Source: Cladochytrium replicatum
Lineage: Eukaryota > Chytridiomycota > Chytridiomycetes > Cladochytriales > Cladochytriaceae
Length of the DNA stretch: 64,000 nt
Assembly: GCA_025526935.1 (NCBI GenBank)
Contig: JAHLKD010000125.1
Coordinates: 62,001 to 126,000 of the forward strand
Direction of reading: 5' to 3'
How positions within the stretch are numbered: the first letter of the stretch is position 1; every line of letters starts with the position of its first letter. Under the pieces are notes generated by a model. The model saw only the letters and a program-made list of their open reading frames with translations. It was not told where the DNA came from and did no database searches. Below, one piece after another: positions 1-10,873 of this stretch. Made by a program: the position numbers and the translations under genes.

Positions 1-299
1 TTTTGTCAACAAATCAAACCTTGAAATTGCCTAATCAGGAAGTCTGTGGTGTGTGAGTGTTTGGTTGATGGTTCCTCTGTCTCAAGGAACCAAGCTATTC
101 TTGCACCCACACTAAATTTCAAACACTTTCCTACACATACACATAAACACAAAAACAAATTGCCAATATGACAAAAACATATGCAACAGACGTCCAATGC
201 ATAACCCTACCAACAGCCAAAAAACTCTCCAAGTCCAAAGAAAAATCCATCACCAGACATCAATGATCGAACTGTTGAAAGTCACACAGAGTTTAACAG

Positions 300-398
300 T
301 TCTGCAGTATCGTCTTGGGGGTTTGTTTCATCACACTGCAAGCAGTGTAGTCACTGCCGTGCTAAACCTCTTCAAGATCTCATGTTTCAGAATGGTTG
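300..398 (+). repeat. Decayed fragment of the LINE ORF2 3' end
   Basis: About 100 bases here match, with scattered differences and small indels, the part of the LINE ORF2 that encodes the Cys/His motif near the C-terminus (LQYRLGRLFYH then CCHC in the copies at 37-46 kb). The order of matching words (ctgcagtatcg, agcagtgt, gtcactgccg, gatctcatgtttcagaatg) is the same as in the intact copies. It lies on the plus strand, opposite to the other copies. No open frame survives, so it is an old insertion scrap. The surrounding 1-913 shows no supportable gene. Confidence 0.7.
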
Positions 399-913
399 CA
401 TACCACAAGAATGCCCATTGAACCTCTTCTCAATCTCGAGTTGTTTTACGTGCTTCTGTTCATGATGCAGTCAACTGTCGATATGCCCATGCTATGGTGT
501 ATACCTTTGATCCGTCCGTTCTTTACTTTTGAAATCCTAATGACTTGTCTTCGACTCTTGCTGTTGTTCGACAGGTAAGATCTTTAAAGCAGTTCAGCTC
601 TCTGATGTGATGTAAGTTATTTTTCCTACGACTCACACAGCTCCCCATGTGCAGCCAATTTACGTGTATTTATCTACACGTGTGTTTGGATTCTGCACAA
701 GCAGGTGATATGTATTGGTTGAACATAAATAACATGTTATAAAGATAAACAACAATCATGAGCATTATTATATTGTTTATTGTGAAAGGAACAGTACATT
801 AGTTTACTGTGAAAGGAACAGTACATTACTCTCGGTGAATTCGGAGTTTCATTTGCTTTTGAAGTCTTGGTCGACTCTTTTTAAGCAACGAAGGTGGTAC
901 AAAGATTAATTAT

Positions 914-1840
914 TTAACGAGGTGGACGTTCAAGGTATTTGAGATCCATTATCCCTTTCGTCGCTTGGCGCGCTCGCACAAACAACTCCTTGGACCGACG
1001 AGAATCATGTTGCTTGATCCAAAAAGTTGTGACCAGTATCGGTTCATCTGCTTGGCTTGAGTTTGATTTGACGACAAGTTCCGATATGCGATTGTGTGAT
1101 CTAACCCATTTCCAGTTGGCGTCGAGCCAGGCAACTTCCAACCAGTCCTCAGCGTCATCTAGTTCTACCAAGCAAGGATATCCAAGTGCCTTGGCAACTT
1201 GTGAGTCGCTCACACGCCTCCAACCAACCGGGAGTCCCAACGAGTGGTCAAGGAAAGTTTGTCTGACGATGTCGGGTAATGGATCCAGATACGCGCAGTA
1301 TGTGCAGTCGAAGCGGGCAGTATCTGTTGATACAATTTGAGAGATGCGCTGGATCTTTAATCGACTCATGACGTGGTGTGACTGGTGGTGGGTTTCGCAC
1401 CATCGATCCCAAACCTCGGATTTGTACTGGTCCGCCAGGTTATTCAGAAGACTTCTTCTCCAAGGTCTCATTCGGTGATCATCTTCGTCGTTTACATAGT
1501 TGAAACCAATAAGCACACATCTATGGATGCGAAAAACGTGAGTCAACCCCGGGTATGAAAAGCATGTTTAATCTTACGGTTTAATGCCACACAGCACCAG
1601 CGCAACTTCTCCGTAATGCAATGCATCACTAGGTTCGAGGTTGTTCCAAAGGTGAAAGCGATTGTTTTCGCCTGGCAGTGTCGAGTTGAAGAATCCAATC
1701 TCTCGTTGCATGAAATCAACCATGATCTCGGCAAGTGTGTTAGCAGATGATTTCGAAATAGCTCTCTTCGCTGCATGTGCCACTACGAGTGCCGATAATG
1801 CCAGCATGCATGCTCTTGCGGCCTTTGAACTCGCCATCAT
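914..1840 (-). CDS. Unrecognised protein of about 289 residues, two exons
   Basis: Two minus-strand frames join cleanly over a 57-base intron (1521-1577, GTAAGA...CATAG), giving about 289 residues from an ATG pair at 1840/1837. The N-terminus has a short hydrophobic run (ACMLALSALVVAHAA) that could be a signal anchor. The rest is soluble-looking and rich in Trp, Asp and His, with no motif I recognise. The start lies 79 bases from the oppositely directed FCHO-like gene, so the two may share a promoter. The longer open frame upstream of 1840 has no ATG. Function unknown. Confidence 0.6.
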
Positions 1841-1918
1841 CTGTTTCCGAAAACTTTGTTGTCGACCCACGTGGCTTGAGGAAAACTTTGTTGAGTGGAG
1901 AAATTGTAATATTTCGTG

Positions 1919-4913
1919 ATGGGATTCGGAGAGGCATTTACCGTACGTATATGATCAGTTGGGAGAGAATGGTGAAATAAGATGGAGATTATGTGTACGA
2001 TGGACGAGCATGATGAGGAATGCAGCACTAATGCCTTGACTTCATTCAACCACATAGCTCAATAAAGCCCGCGAGTCGGCCGACATTGTGTTTCGCAGAT
2101 TGAAGGGTGGAAAATCCTTCGACATCGACGTTGCAGACTACTTGAGAGAACGGTATGTGATAGGTTTACCGGTGAGATTTCACTGATGGTTAACGCATTT
2201 CGTGATTGCAGAGCGGCAATTGAGGAACGATATGCTGCTGAACTTTCACGACTTGGAAAGCGCGTGCCTTCGGTTGAGCGGGATGTCCTTAGGTAGAGGA
2301 ACAGACAATCGCTTTTAGTACTATTTGACATCCTGGCAGCCTATCAGCACAGCTATGGGATGTGTTAATGATATCAGCCGAAGAGACTGCGAAAGAGCAC
2401 ACTTCATTCGCACATGTCGTGTCGAAAACTGAAGCCAAACTCAGAAGTCGCGGGGACGTTGATCCAGAGTGGCGGAAACTAAAGCAGGTGCGCATGAGTT
2501 GTCACGATCATTTGTGTTTCACCAGGCCTATAAAATAGTTATATTGGTGTAGTACGAAATTGAAGTGCTTAAGCTGGCAAAGGACGTCGAGGACAAACGG
2601 GCGAAGTTCAACAGTGTGAATGATGATGAGCCAGCAGCTGCTCCAAGAGGAATACTAAAGGCGATATCACGAAGGAGGGTTTCCGGGGAAAAGGCCGGTG
2701 AGTTCAGCCTCATAAATAACCAGTTCGAACTATTGAATACTAATTTGTCACAATTCTTAGAGAGGAAAGTAACTGAAGCGCGAACTGCATTGGAAGGAGC
2801 AGAAAGTCACTGGACTAGTGAAGCTGCGAAACTTTTTGGTCAATTTCAATCTATGGACGAGTCTCGGTTACAAGTTTTGCAGGACAGTTTGCTAATGGTC
2901 GCACAGGCCGAATCGACACTGGGTAGTGCACGCGCCAGCGTAAGCTCTTAGAATGGCATTTTTGGTCAGCATTGAAACGCATGTATCGATCAGATACCCG
3001 ACAAACTAGTTGCCGCAGCGTTAGGATTTGACTTCCGTGCTGATATTGAAGCATTTTGCGCAGCAAAAGCCAACAAAGGTAGATCAGCAATATTTTGTTC
3101 GCAACGAATTCCTTATTGTGTTTGTTCAGGTTTATATGTCCCAACAGACTTTGATGTCCCTGATAGCCGTAGACCAAGCGAGGCAGGGTAGATATTATGT
3201 GTCAATATTATCAATGATTTATCATCCTATAGTCTTAGCCTGTCCCTTCCTCGTGGATCAGTTTCATCGCCGAAGCCATCAATAGCGGAGCCTCCTCATG
3301 AGCCTTCATTTCCGACTTCTGCCGCTACACCCACCGCATCGTCATCCAATGCAGGTGGGGAAGCAAAAATAGTTCCGCTTACGGCTTTTGCACTGGATCC
3401 ATTTGCCGTGCTTGCCGAAAATGCGTCCTCAGTACGTGGAATAGCTAAAAAACAACCGGAGACTTAACAATTTATTGTAGAGCAAATCTAAGGTTGATGC
3501 TGATGGGTATACAGTTCCCGAACCACCAACCCATGAGGCGGATGACTTTGATTCAAAAAGGTGTGCATTCTTTTTTCTATCTTTGCAATTTCTGAGAAGT
3601 TTGTTCGCTAGCCTTGGGCAATCAAATCGTATAAAGATTGATATTCGAAAGGACTCTATTGTAGAACCTCAAGATATTACCCTGAGTGCTCTACGAAGTG
3701 CAGCTGCAAGTTTGGGTGGTCCAGCGACACCACGGCGGCTCAAAAGCGTCAGGCATGTTAATATCAATTGCGGGAGATTACTTCGGTCTAACTTTTTGAC
3801 GACAGCACGGCGCGCCGTGCATCTGGAATGAGTACACTAGACGATCATGACAACATATTTGACGGAATCGACAGTCCGGGCAGAGCTTCCATGCCTGGTG
3901 CATTCCGCTCCGAAACCGCCTCAATTTCATCCTTTAACATGTGGGGTGGGTCCGCTGAAACCGCTTCCATTCACGACGAGGCTGGGTTGCCGCCACCTGT
4001 GCCTCTCCACGTCTTCGTAACAGAAACGGCCAACGTGATGCTCAAGGCGGGCCATTTGGACAAGATATTGGTCACCGGTGAAATCGCGTTCCGGCTGGCA
4101 CCCACAGCACCCAACTTCTCGGACGGTGTGACACTCCGAAGGCTGATGTCTTCCGGCGGGGGATCTTCGTTCCGGGTTCACGTCAACCACTACGAGACAA
4201 TTGCAAAGGGCGTAGCGAACAGTGCGGTATCAAGGATGTGCGCGGACCGTCCGTCGCATTCGGAGTTTGAAGTGAGCTTGCCGGCGTTGATCAGAGCCCT
4301 GATGTCGCCGACCGCAGCGCAGACGGGCGTCATTGCGGTGAAGTACCAGGTAGACGCGGCTCCGAAACCCGACGCGCCATCAGACCGACTCGTGCCACTC
4401 ATCGTGACGCCAATGTGGAAATTCGAGGCAAATCACACTTCGTTACTTCTTGCGTACCACGTCAATGAATCATTCACATCGTACCGATCACGGACACGGC
4501 AACAGTCGGTGGACTTCTTTGGAAACGGGACCGAATCGACACCATCTGCACCCCCAGTGCTGAAGGACGTTTCGGTGGTTGTGACGCTTGGATCCGGTGG
4601 AGGGGAGATCTCTGGCGTGCAGACCAAACCCATGGGCGTTTGGAGTGGCGAGAGACGAGCGTTGCTTTGGAATGTGGGTGAAGTTGGACCACAGGAAGCA
4701 CAGGAGGAAGGGCAAGAAGTCAAGAGGCTCGTTGCAAGGTTTGAGACGGCGGAGCATATGAGCGAGCTGGGTTCCATTGCAGTCAGGTTTTCTCAGACGG
4801 GCGAAACGCTTTCGGGAGTTCAAGTGGAAAGTGTGGTTGGATTTTCCCGGCCGCTCGTTGTGTTTGATTCGGTGGTGTACTCCGTAGTAACGGGGCGATT
4901 TGGAGCTCAGTGA
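1919..4913 (+). CDS. FCHO/Syp1-family endocytic adaptor (muniscin)
   Basis: Muniscins bind curved, PIP2-rich plasma membrane through an N-terminal F-BAR domain, and recruit cargo and early clathrin-coat factors through a C-terminal mu-homology domain. Twelve exons can be read, predicting about 785 residues. Exons from 2058 to about 3078 give the F-BAR helices (DIVFRRLKGGKSF, RAAIEERYAAELSRLGK). A Pro/Ser linker follows, then the linker signature DADGYTVP and, from about 3970, the mu-homology domain to the end. The start MGFGEAFT (1919-1942) is a 24-base first exon spliced in phase to LNKARESADIV. Two introns are unusual: 3561-3596 (about 36-39 nt, acceptor ambiguous) and 3753-3805, which needs a GC donor (AG|GCATGT). 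The family is clear; a few splice sites are not. Confidence 0.85.
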
Positions 4914-5106
4914 ATTTGTGACTGGACGTGCTGATGTTGATTGTTCAACCTTTTTGCTATTGCCTGAATCCTTTTGTGAACTTTTGGTCAGTATCAGACC
5001 TCTTTCTTTTTCGTATTCAGTCTTCATACATCATTTGATTTTTAAGGGCGCAGGAGGTTTTTTTACCGCTGGATAAAATTTTCCAGGTGTGGTGCAGGTC
5101 CGGTGC

Positions 5107-6768
5107 ATGATGATTCCCCTCATTGCAACAGCACTTGTAACGATCCTTTCCATACTTACGATCGCTTTGGCGCTGGATCCGTCCCGTCCCGAAAAGCAAG
5201 TCGGATCGGATGGACGACCGCTTCATCTCCCTCCAACGGTCCCATGGTCCTTCATTTTACTCCGCCTCGGGAATATGCGAAATCTCGTTATGGACATGCA
5301 CAAGCACTACGGTGACGTCGTCTGCATTCACGTAAGCTCAAAGATGTGCGATCATTTGCTTTCTCTTCCCGATGTGCTAAAGACGTCACAAAGTTCCCGT
5401 TCAGCGGATTCTTCGTTCTGCCTCTCGGAAACCGTGGATCGCAATGGTTCCATAGCGCAAGTATCAACGACATGAATGATCTCATGGTGCTGGTGAATCG
5501 GTTCACGGCAAAGTTCCCCGATACTTTGCCGTACGCGGAGAGTACGAAGCTGATTATCAGATCATTTACGAAAGAGTTCTACCAGAACGTCATTGTATCA
5601 CTACAGGATATTCTCCGCGTGCGCGTTGCGAGCTGGGCCGATGCATGTGAAAAGGGAGACTCTTTTGATGTGTTTGACCAAGCTCATCATATGGTGCTGG
5701 ACGTGAACACAAAGGTATTTTTATCCGAGTTGTGCGAAATAGGAGGAAAGGCAGTTGACCAGCTCATCGCAGGTGATGTTTGGAAATGACTGGGACGAAA
5801 AAGATTTGGCGGACTACAAGAAGGCGTTCATTATCTGCGATCCAGCCTACTGGCTGGCGAAACCGATCCACATGATGTTCCCTTCACTTGGCCAGACTGT
5901 CCGAGAAAAAGCAAACGAGCTCCTTGTGAACACTGCTGTTCGGCAAGCTCAGAAACACATCGAGACAGGCTTGAAACCAGACGAGAGCTCGCTGGACTTT
6001 TTCCTGACCAATCACTGTGCAAATTCTGCAGCAGCTACAACATGGGGACTTGAGATGGCGAGCTTTGTGACTACTGCCAGCGCTGCATCCTGGTTGCTGT
6101 ACCACCTTGCCGAAGACCCAAAACTCCAACAGCGCGTGCGCGACGAGATGGAGCTTGCTGTTCGGAAAGGAGAGAAACTCAGTTTGGAGATGCTACAGAG
6201 CCAAATGCCGTTCATGGATTCAATGTGTCGCGAGATTGTCCGTGCCCATGCCCATGGGCCGAACGCCAGATCTGCGATGGCAGACTTAAAATTTGGAGAA
6301 TACGACATTCCTAAGGGCTCGACGGTGACGCTTTTGCATGTCACAGTCCATTGCAACGAAGAGAACTTCGAAGATCCGCTCAAGTTTAAACCGGATCGAT
6401 TCATTGACGAGGCTGGTCAGTTCGACGCGTCTGATCTTGTGCGTTCTTCCAGGTTGGTCTCTTTTGGTGCAGGACGTCATGTTAGTATCCCCAACATGCA
6501 TCAACATGCTTGATCAGTGCCTTTAACAGTCATTGTTTCCATATGTTCAGCCGTGCTTGGGGATGCGTCTTGCGGTGACTGAGCTCAAAATCCTCGCGTA
6601 TGAGCTCGTGTCCAACTATGATATCAAATTGATCAACAAGCCCATACTTCCGTCTGTGACGGCGATGGGATTTGAGCAACCGAAGGTAATCTTGCTTCTT
6701 AAAGCTTCGTCAATGCTCACTCTTTATGAACAAAGAACTCGGTTCGTTTTGTTGTTTCTCGACGATAA
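5107..6768 (+). CDS. Cytochrome P450 monooxygenase
   Basis: A haem-thiolate monooxygenase of about 473 residues in five exons (5107-5331, 5394-5714, 5773-6480, 6551-6685, 6736-6768); all junctions keep frame. The N-terminus is a membrane anchor (IATALVTILSILTIALA) followed by a Pro-rich hinge (LHLPPTVPW). The K-helix ExxR is in CREIVRAHAHGP, and the haem loop FGAGRH/PCLGMRLA is split by intron 6481-6550, with the Cys ligand just after the junction. An open frame reads through the first intron, but splicing at 5332-5393 restores the expected beta-sheet segment (FVLPLGNRGSQWF). The tiny last exon NSVRFVVSRR gives the usual C-terminal strand. Substrate cannot be told from sequence. The next gene downstream is a haem peroxidase on the same strand. 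Confidence 0.88.
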
Positions 6769-7026
6769 CCATCCGTCTGATACGAACGGCAATTCTCGAC
6801 GTCATTCTGGAACAAACACACTCCATTAGCCAAATCTGACACCATCAATACAGAAGTTTGCACCAAAAAATTTGTACAATATTTCCTTTTTGAGCCCACG
6901 CGTTTCTTTGCATCGCGTTTTGCCGGGTCCAAAAGTGCCGGCCCGGTTGCGCTATCACAAGCAAATCTGATCCGAAACTTCGCGTCAACAAAGACTCACT
7001 GCGCTAACTCCAAGTCACTGTCGAAC

Positions 7027-8125
7027 ATGGTCGCTGCTAACGAAGAATACATTGCTGCCCGCGAGGAGATCCTTGCCATCCTCAAGGAGAAGAACTGCCA
7101 CCCCATCTTTGTTCGCCTGGCCTGGCACGAAGCCGGAACCTACGACGTCAACACGAAGACTGGAGGTGCCCGTGGTCTCATGCGCTTCAACGTGGGGACG
7201 TCCACGTACGGCGCTAATGTTGGCCTTGTGAGTGTGCTTCTGGACAAAAAAATTTTTTTGAACAGATCGTTTGTTTTACTGATCGTCGTCCTCATGTATT
7301 CTTTCAGGGTATCGCACGCGGACTGCTTGAGCCAGTGAAGGAGAAGCACCCTTCCATCACCTACGCTGATTTGTGGACGCTTGCTGGTGTTGTTGCTATT
7401 GAGTACGGTCTCCAGCGCGCTGGAAACACGACTGCGAAACCAGTATGGCGCGCTGGCCGCATCGATGCCGACGAGTCTGGTGAGAGCAGCTGCACCCGTC
7501 TCTGAATTCTTGGATGCAGATCTAACCTGTTTCCTAATTTGCTAGCCACCACACCAGACGGACGTCTTCCTGACGCAACAAAGGGTGCAGACCACCTTCG
7601 CAACATCTTCTATCGGATGGGTCTTTCCGACAAAGACATTGTCGCCCTGAGCGGTGCTCACACACTTGGGTAATTCGGTCACCGACACCCCACCATCACG
7701 TTTCATTTTCTGATCTCCAATTTTCTAGTCGCATGCACCCCGACCGTTCTGGATTCGAAGGCCCATGGGTCTTGGACCCTCTCGCTTTCGACAACACTTT
7801 CTTTGTCGATCTCCTCAAGTCTGACTACTGGACCCTTGGACAGGCGTCTACCGGTAACGCTCAATACTGGAGCCCTGACAAGACCGCTATGGTGAACACC
7901 GACATGGTTTTGGCCAAAGACCCTGCTTTCCGTGTCTATGTCGAAAAGTAAGTTCTTCACTGCGGGGCAGACATGGCTCATCAACTAAACATCACTGTCC
8001 CTCCTTTATTCAGGTACGCTGCAAGCAATGACGCTTTTGTTGCAGACTTTTTTGAGTCGTACCAGAAGCTCCTTGAGCTTTCCTACGCTGAGGGCGAACT
8101 TGTTCAGATCCCTGGCCTATACTAA
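7027..8125 (+). CDS. Class I haem peroxidase, ascorbate peroxidase type
   Basis: Predicted 275 residues in five exons (7027-7227, 7308-7479, 7546-7669, 7729-7947, 8014-8125). Class I peroxidases reduce hydrogen peroxide using ascorbate and/or cytochrome c. The distal site [13 protein letters not shown] has the catalytic Arg, Trp and His. The proximal site [17 protein letters not shown] carries the haem-ligand His, and the Trp of GFEGPW sits 16 residues after it, as in cytochrome c peroxidase and APX. There is no N-terminal targeting extension, so a cytosolic enzyme is likely. SGAHTLGR resembles APX more than yeast CCP, but hybrid donors are known in this family and the donor cannot be assigned here. 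Confidence 0.9.
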
Positions 8126-9506
8126 GTGTAGGAGTGACACTTTTGTCTTCGTGGTATCTTCATCCTTAGCGATTTGTTTGCGCTAGAAATTCACGCTCCA
8201 AACTTTATGAATCAAGCAATAATTTCTTGAATATATAGTTGTGGTGCAGAATCGTAAGGGCATGGCGTGATCAAGCTCCCTCGCTAGACATCTCGATTCT
8301 TCCCTGTGCGTCTCAGAAATGGCAAATTCGCTTTCTTTCGCGATGTAAATATCGGTGGGCCAGGCAATTGCTACTGCGTGTACCACCTGTCTTTCACGGT
8401 TTTTGCGCATCCTAACGACCAGGTGGGTTTTGGACCTTGGGCTTTTTATGTTCGGTATGATGTTTATGTTTAGATGATAGGTTGGTTATTGGGTTGATTT
8501 TCTTTATCTTGGTGGATGGCTATTATATCTTTTATGAGAAGAATGTTTTTATCGAACTTAGATCTTTTCTTCTTTTTCACTTTTTGTTACTAGATTCTTT
8601 ATTAAGATGCGAAAATTCTGTCCAGGAAGACACAGTCTTGGGGAGCTTTTACAAAGACAGAATACTGCCGTTATCGCACTCAAAAGGCAGCAGTTGCGAC
8701 ACTGGCCCAACAACAGAAAGCTTTGGTGTACACCAATAGTTGCCCAACCATGCACAGTGCTGGCAATTGCAAAGATGAGAAGCGTACCACCTGGCTAATA
8801 GAACAAGTGTGATCGAATCAATGCCGAGATACACTGTCTGGCGATGAGCACGGGCTTGTACTCGCTTTTTCAGCGAGTTTGATTCCCAGAGATGGCTGAT
8901 GAGGATTTAAACCCTGTGCACAATGGGTCATCAGTCCAGTTATGCAGCTTTCATCATGTTGGAGCTGCAGGTAGTAATCTATCAGTCACAGCGATTGAGC
9001 TGAAAAATTGACGGCGTATCCAGCTGGCCCGATGCCAAGGAGTGAGAGTAACATCTAGTCAGCAATGCCAGGGTTGTTGCATGGTCTATGCATCGCAGGC
9101 TTCCCGGATCAGTTACCGACTTGGGTGTCCCGTTTTTGATAAGAAGCGAATTTTGGTAAGCGAAATTCCGTGCCTCTCCATTCTTGGCCATCATGGTGGT
9201 AAGTTGGTTGGAACAAACTCTTAGGTGATAATTCGTTCACGTGTGCGGGGGTGGGGGTGGGGGTTGGAGGTCAAGTTCTCGAGGAGACTTTCGGGAACGA
9301 CAGCGACGAGGATGACTGTGGACTTAACAAGAAGCCAGTTCGGCCACTTCAATTTTTCTTGATTGGATCTGCACCAACCTTTGCATGGTCAAATTGATTA
9401 CAAATCACACTCTTTGCCCTTTCGCAAGGCTTCAACTGTATTTGTCATCAATCCTATTTTATGGACTCTGTTCCAAATACATTCTTCACTTCAAACAAAT
9501 CGCTCA
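8126..9506. other. Intergenic region without a recognisable gene
   Basis: No frame of convincing coding character was found between the peroxidase and the persulfide-dioxygenase-like gene. It is AT-rich in its left half. A guanine-rich tract on the plus strand at about 9246-9267 has three runs of four to five G plus a GG, a weak G-quadruplex candidate roughly 240 bases upstream of the next start codon. Confidence 0.6.
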
Positions 9507-10513
9507 ATGCATCCCACCGTCGTTCCTTTCTTTGACCCTGCTACATTCACTTTCACCTACGTGGTCAGTTGTGACCATTCAAAAGAATGTGCGATCGTCG
9601 ATCCGGTCTGGGACTACGACATGTCCAGCTCCAAATTATCCACAAATTCAGCCGACAAGGTGGTTGAGTTTGTCAAGGATCAGGGTCTTACTCCAAAATA
9701 CATCCTTGAAACCCATGCACATGCTGTAAGACTATTTTCATCCATAATGCTTCTAACACTGATTCGATCCTCTCGACAGGATCATCTGACATCCGCTCAG
9801 CACCTTAAGAAAGCCTTTGGAGTCGAAAATATACAGATTTGCATTGGCGAAGGGATCAAGAAAGTTCAAGAACACTTTGTTCCGGTGTTTCAGTTCGAAG
9901 GAGTGCCTACAGACGGATCACAGTTTGATCGCCTTCTTGCTGACAGTGAGACTCTCCCTCTCGGTACTCTCACGGTGCGGGTCATGCACACTCCCGGCCA
10001 CACTAGCGACTCGAATACGTTCATTATCGGGGATACGGCGTTCGTTGGCGACACAATGTTCGCACCGGATGTTGGAACTGCTCGATGTGGTGCGTCAACT
10101 TAACTTGTCCTAGCTGCTTTGGAACACTCGTCTAAACTCGCCATTTCTTTTTTCTTTTCCATCTCCCTTTTCCAGACTTCCCCGGAGGGGATGCCGAAAG
10201 CCTCTACGACTCGCTGCAAAAGATCCTGTCGCTCCCCGAAGACACTCGACTCTTCCTTTGCCACGACTACCCTCCCCAAGGAAAGCGAGAGCCGATCTCG
10301 CAGACCACGATCGCAATCCAAAAAGCCGAAAACATTCACCTTCGTAATGGGGCTACAAAGGAGCAGTTTGTCGAGATGCGAAGGGCTCGTGATGCGCAGC
10401 TTGGAGCACCGAAGCTGTTGCTCCCGAGCATCCAGCTGAACCTCAATGCTGGATTAATACCTCCGGCCAACAAGGAAGGAGATCGCTTTTTCAAACTTCC
10501 GATCCGTCTGTGA
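9507..10513 (+). CDS. Metallo-beta-lactamase-fold hydrolase, persulfide dioxygenase (ETHE1/BLH) type
   Basis: Three exons (9507-9725, 9780-10089, 10176-10513) predict 288 residues. This branch of the MBL fold uses one iron to oxidise glutathione or CoA persulfide to sulfite. The metal motif is ETHAHADHLTSA (first intron falls inside it), then MHTPGHTSDS, then GDTMFAPDVGTARCDFPGGD, where the Asp of CDFPGG is the bridging position. The C-terminal CHDYPPQGKREP gives the last His. The frame upstream of 9507 has no Met, so the start is fixed. The gene converges on a CoA-disulfide reductase-rhodanese gene 360 bases away, which fits a persulfide pathway. There is no obvious mitochondrial presequence. 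Confidence 0.88.
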
Positions 10514-10873
10514 TTTATCTTGTCGAAGAGATTCTTGTATGAAGTGATCTGTGCTGCCATTGTTCTGTTTCACCTGCTCAACGATATGTCAATTATTGTG
10601 TCCGCTTTACATACTGTTTTCTTGACCAAACACTATTATCGATGGCAACCAAATTTCGAGCGATCGAGCTGAATACCTCGCATAAGGAGTGAGGTTGTAA
10701 CCAACCATAGTAGAACACACAAACAGATATAGTAGCTAACGCATGAGATCTTTACTATGCAGAATCTTCGAGCAGAAGTATAAGTCAGCATATTTAATTC
10801 CTTCTTCGTTGATTGAAGTTTATCAGCTCAGACTCTTACATTGGAACTCACACAAGTATATATACACCTGCTA

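Noticed and set aside
5332-5393. Apparent frameshift in the cytochrome P450 gene, where two overlapping frames both look coding
   Set aside because: A 62-base intron with a consensus GTAAGC donor and an AAAG acceptor removes the segment, keeps phase and restores the expected P450 strand, so no frameshift is needed.
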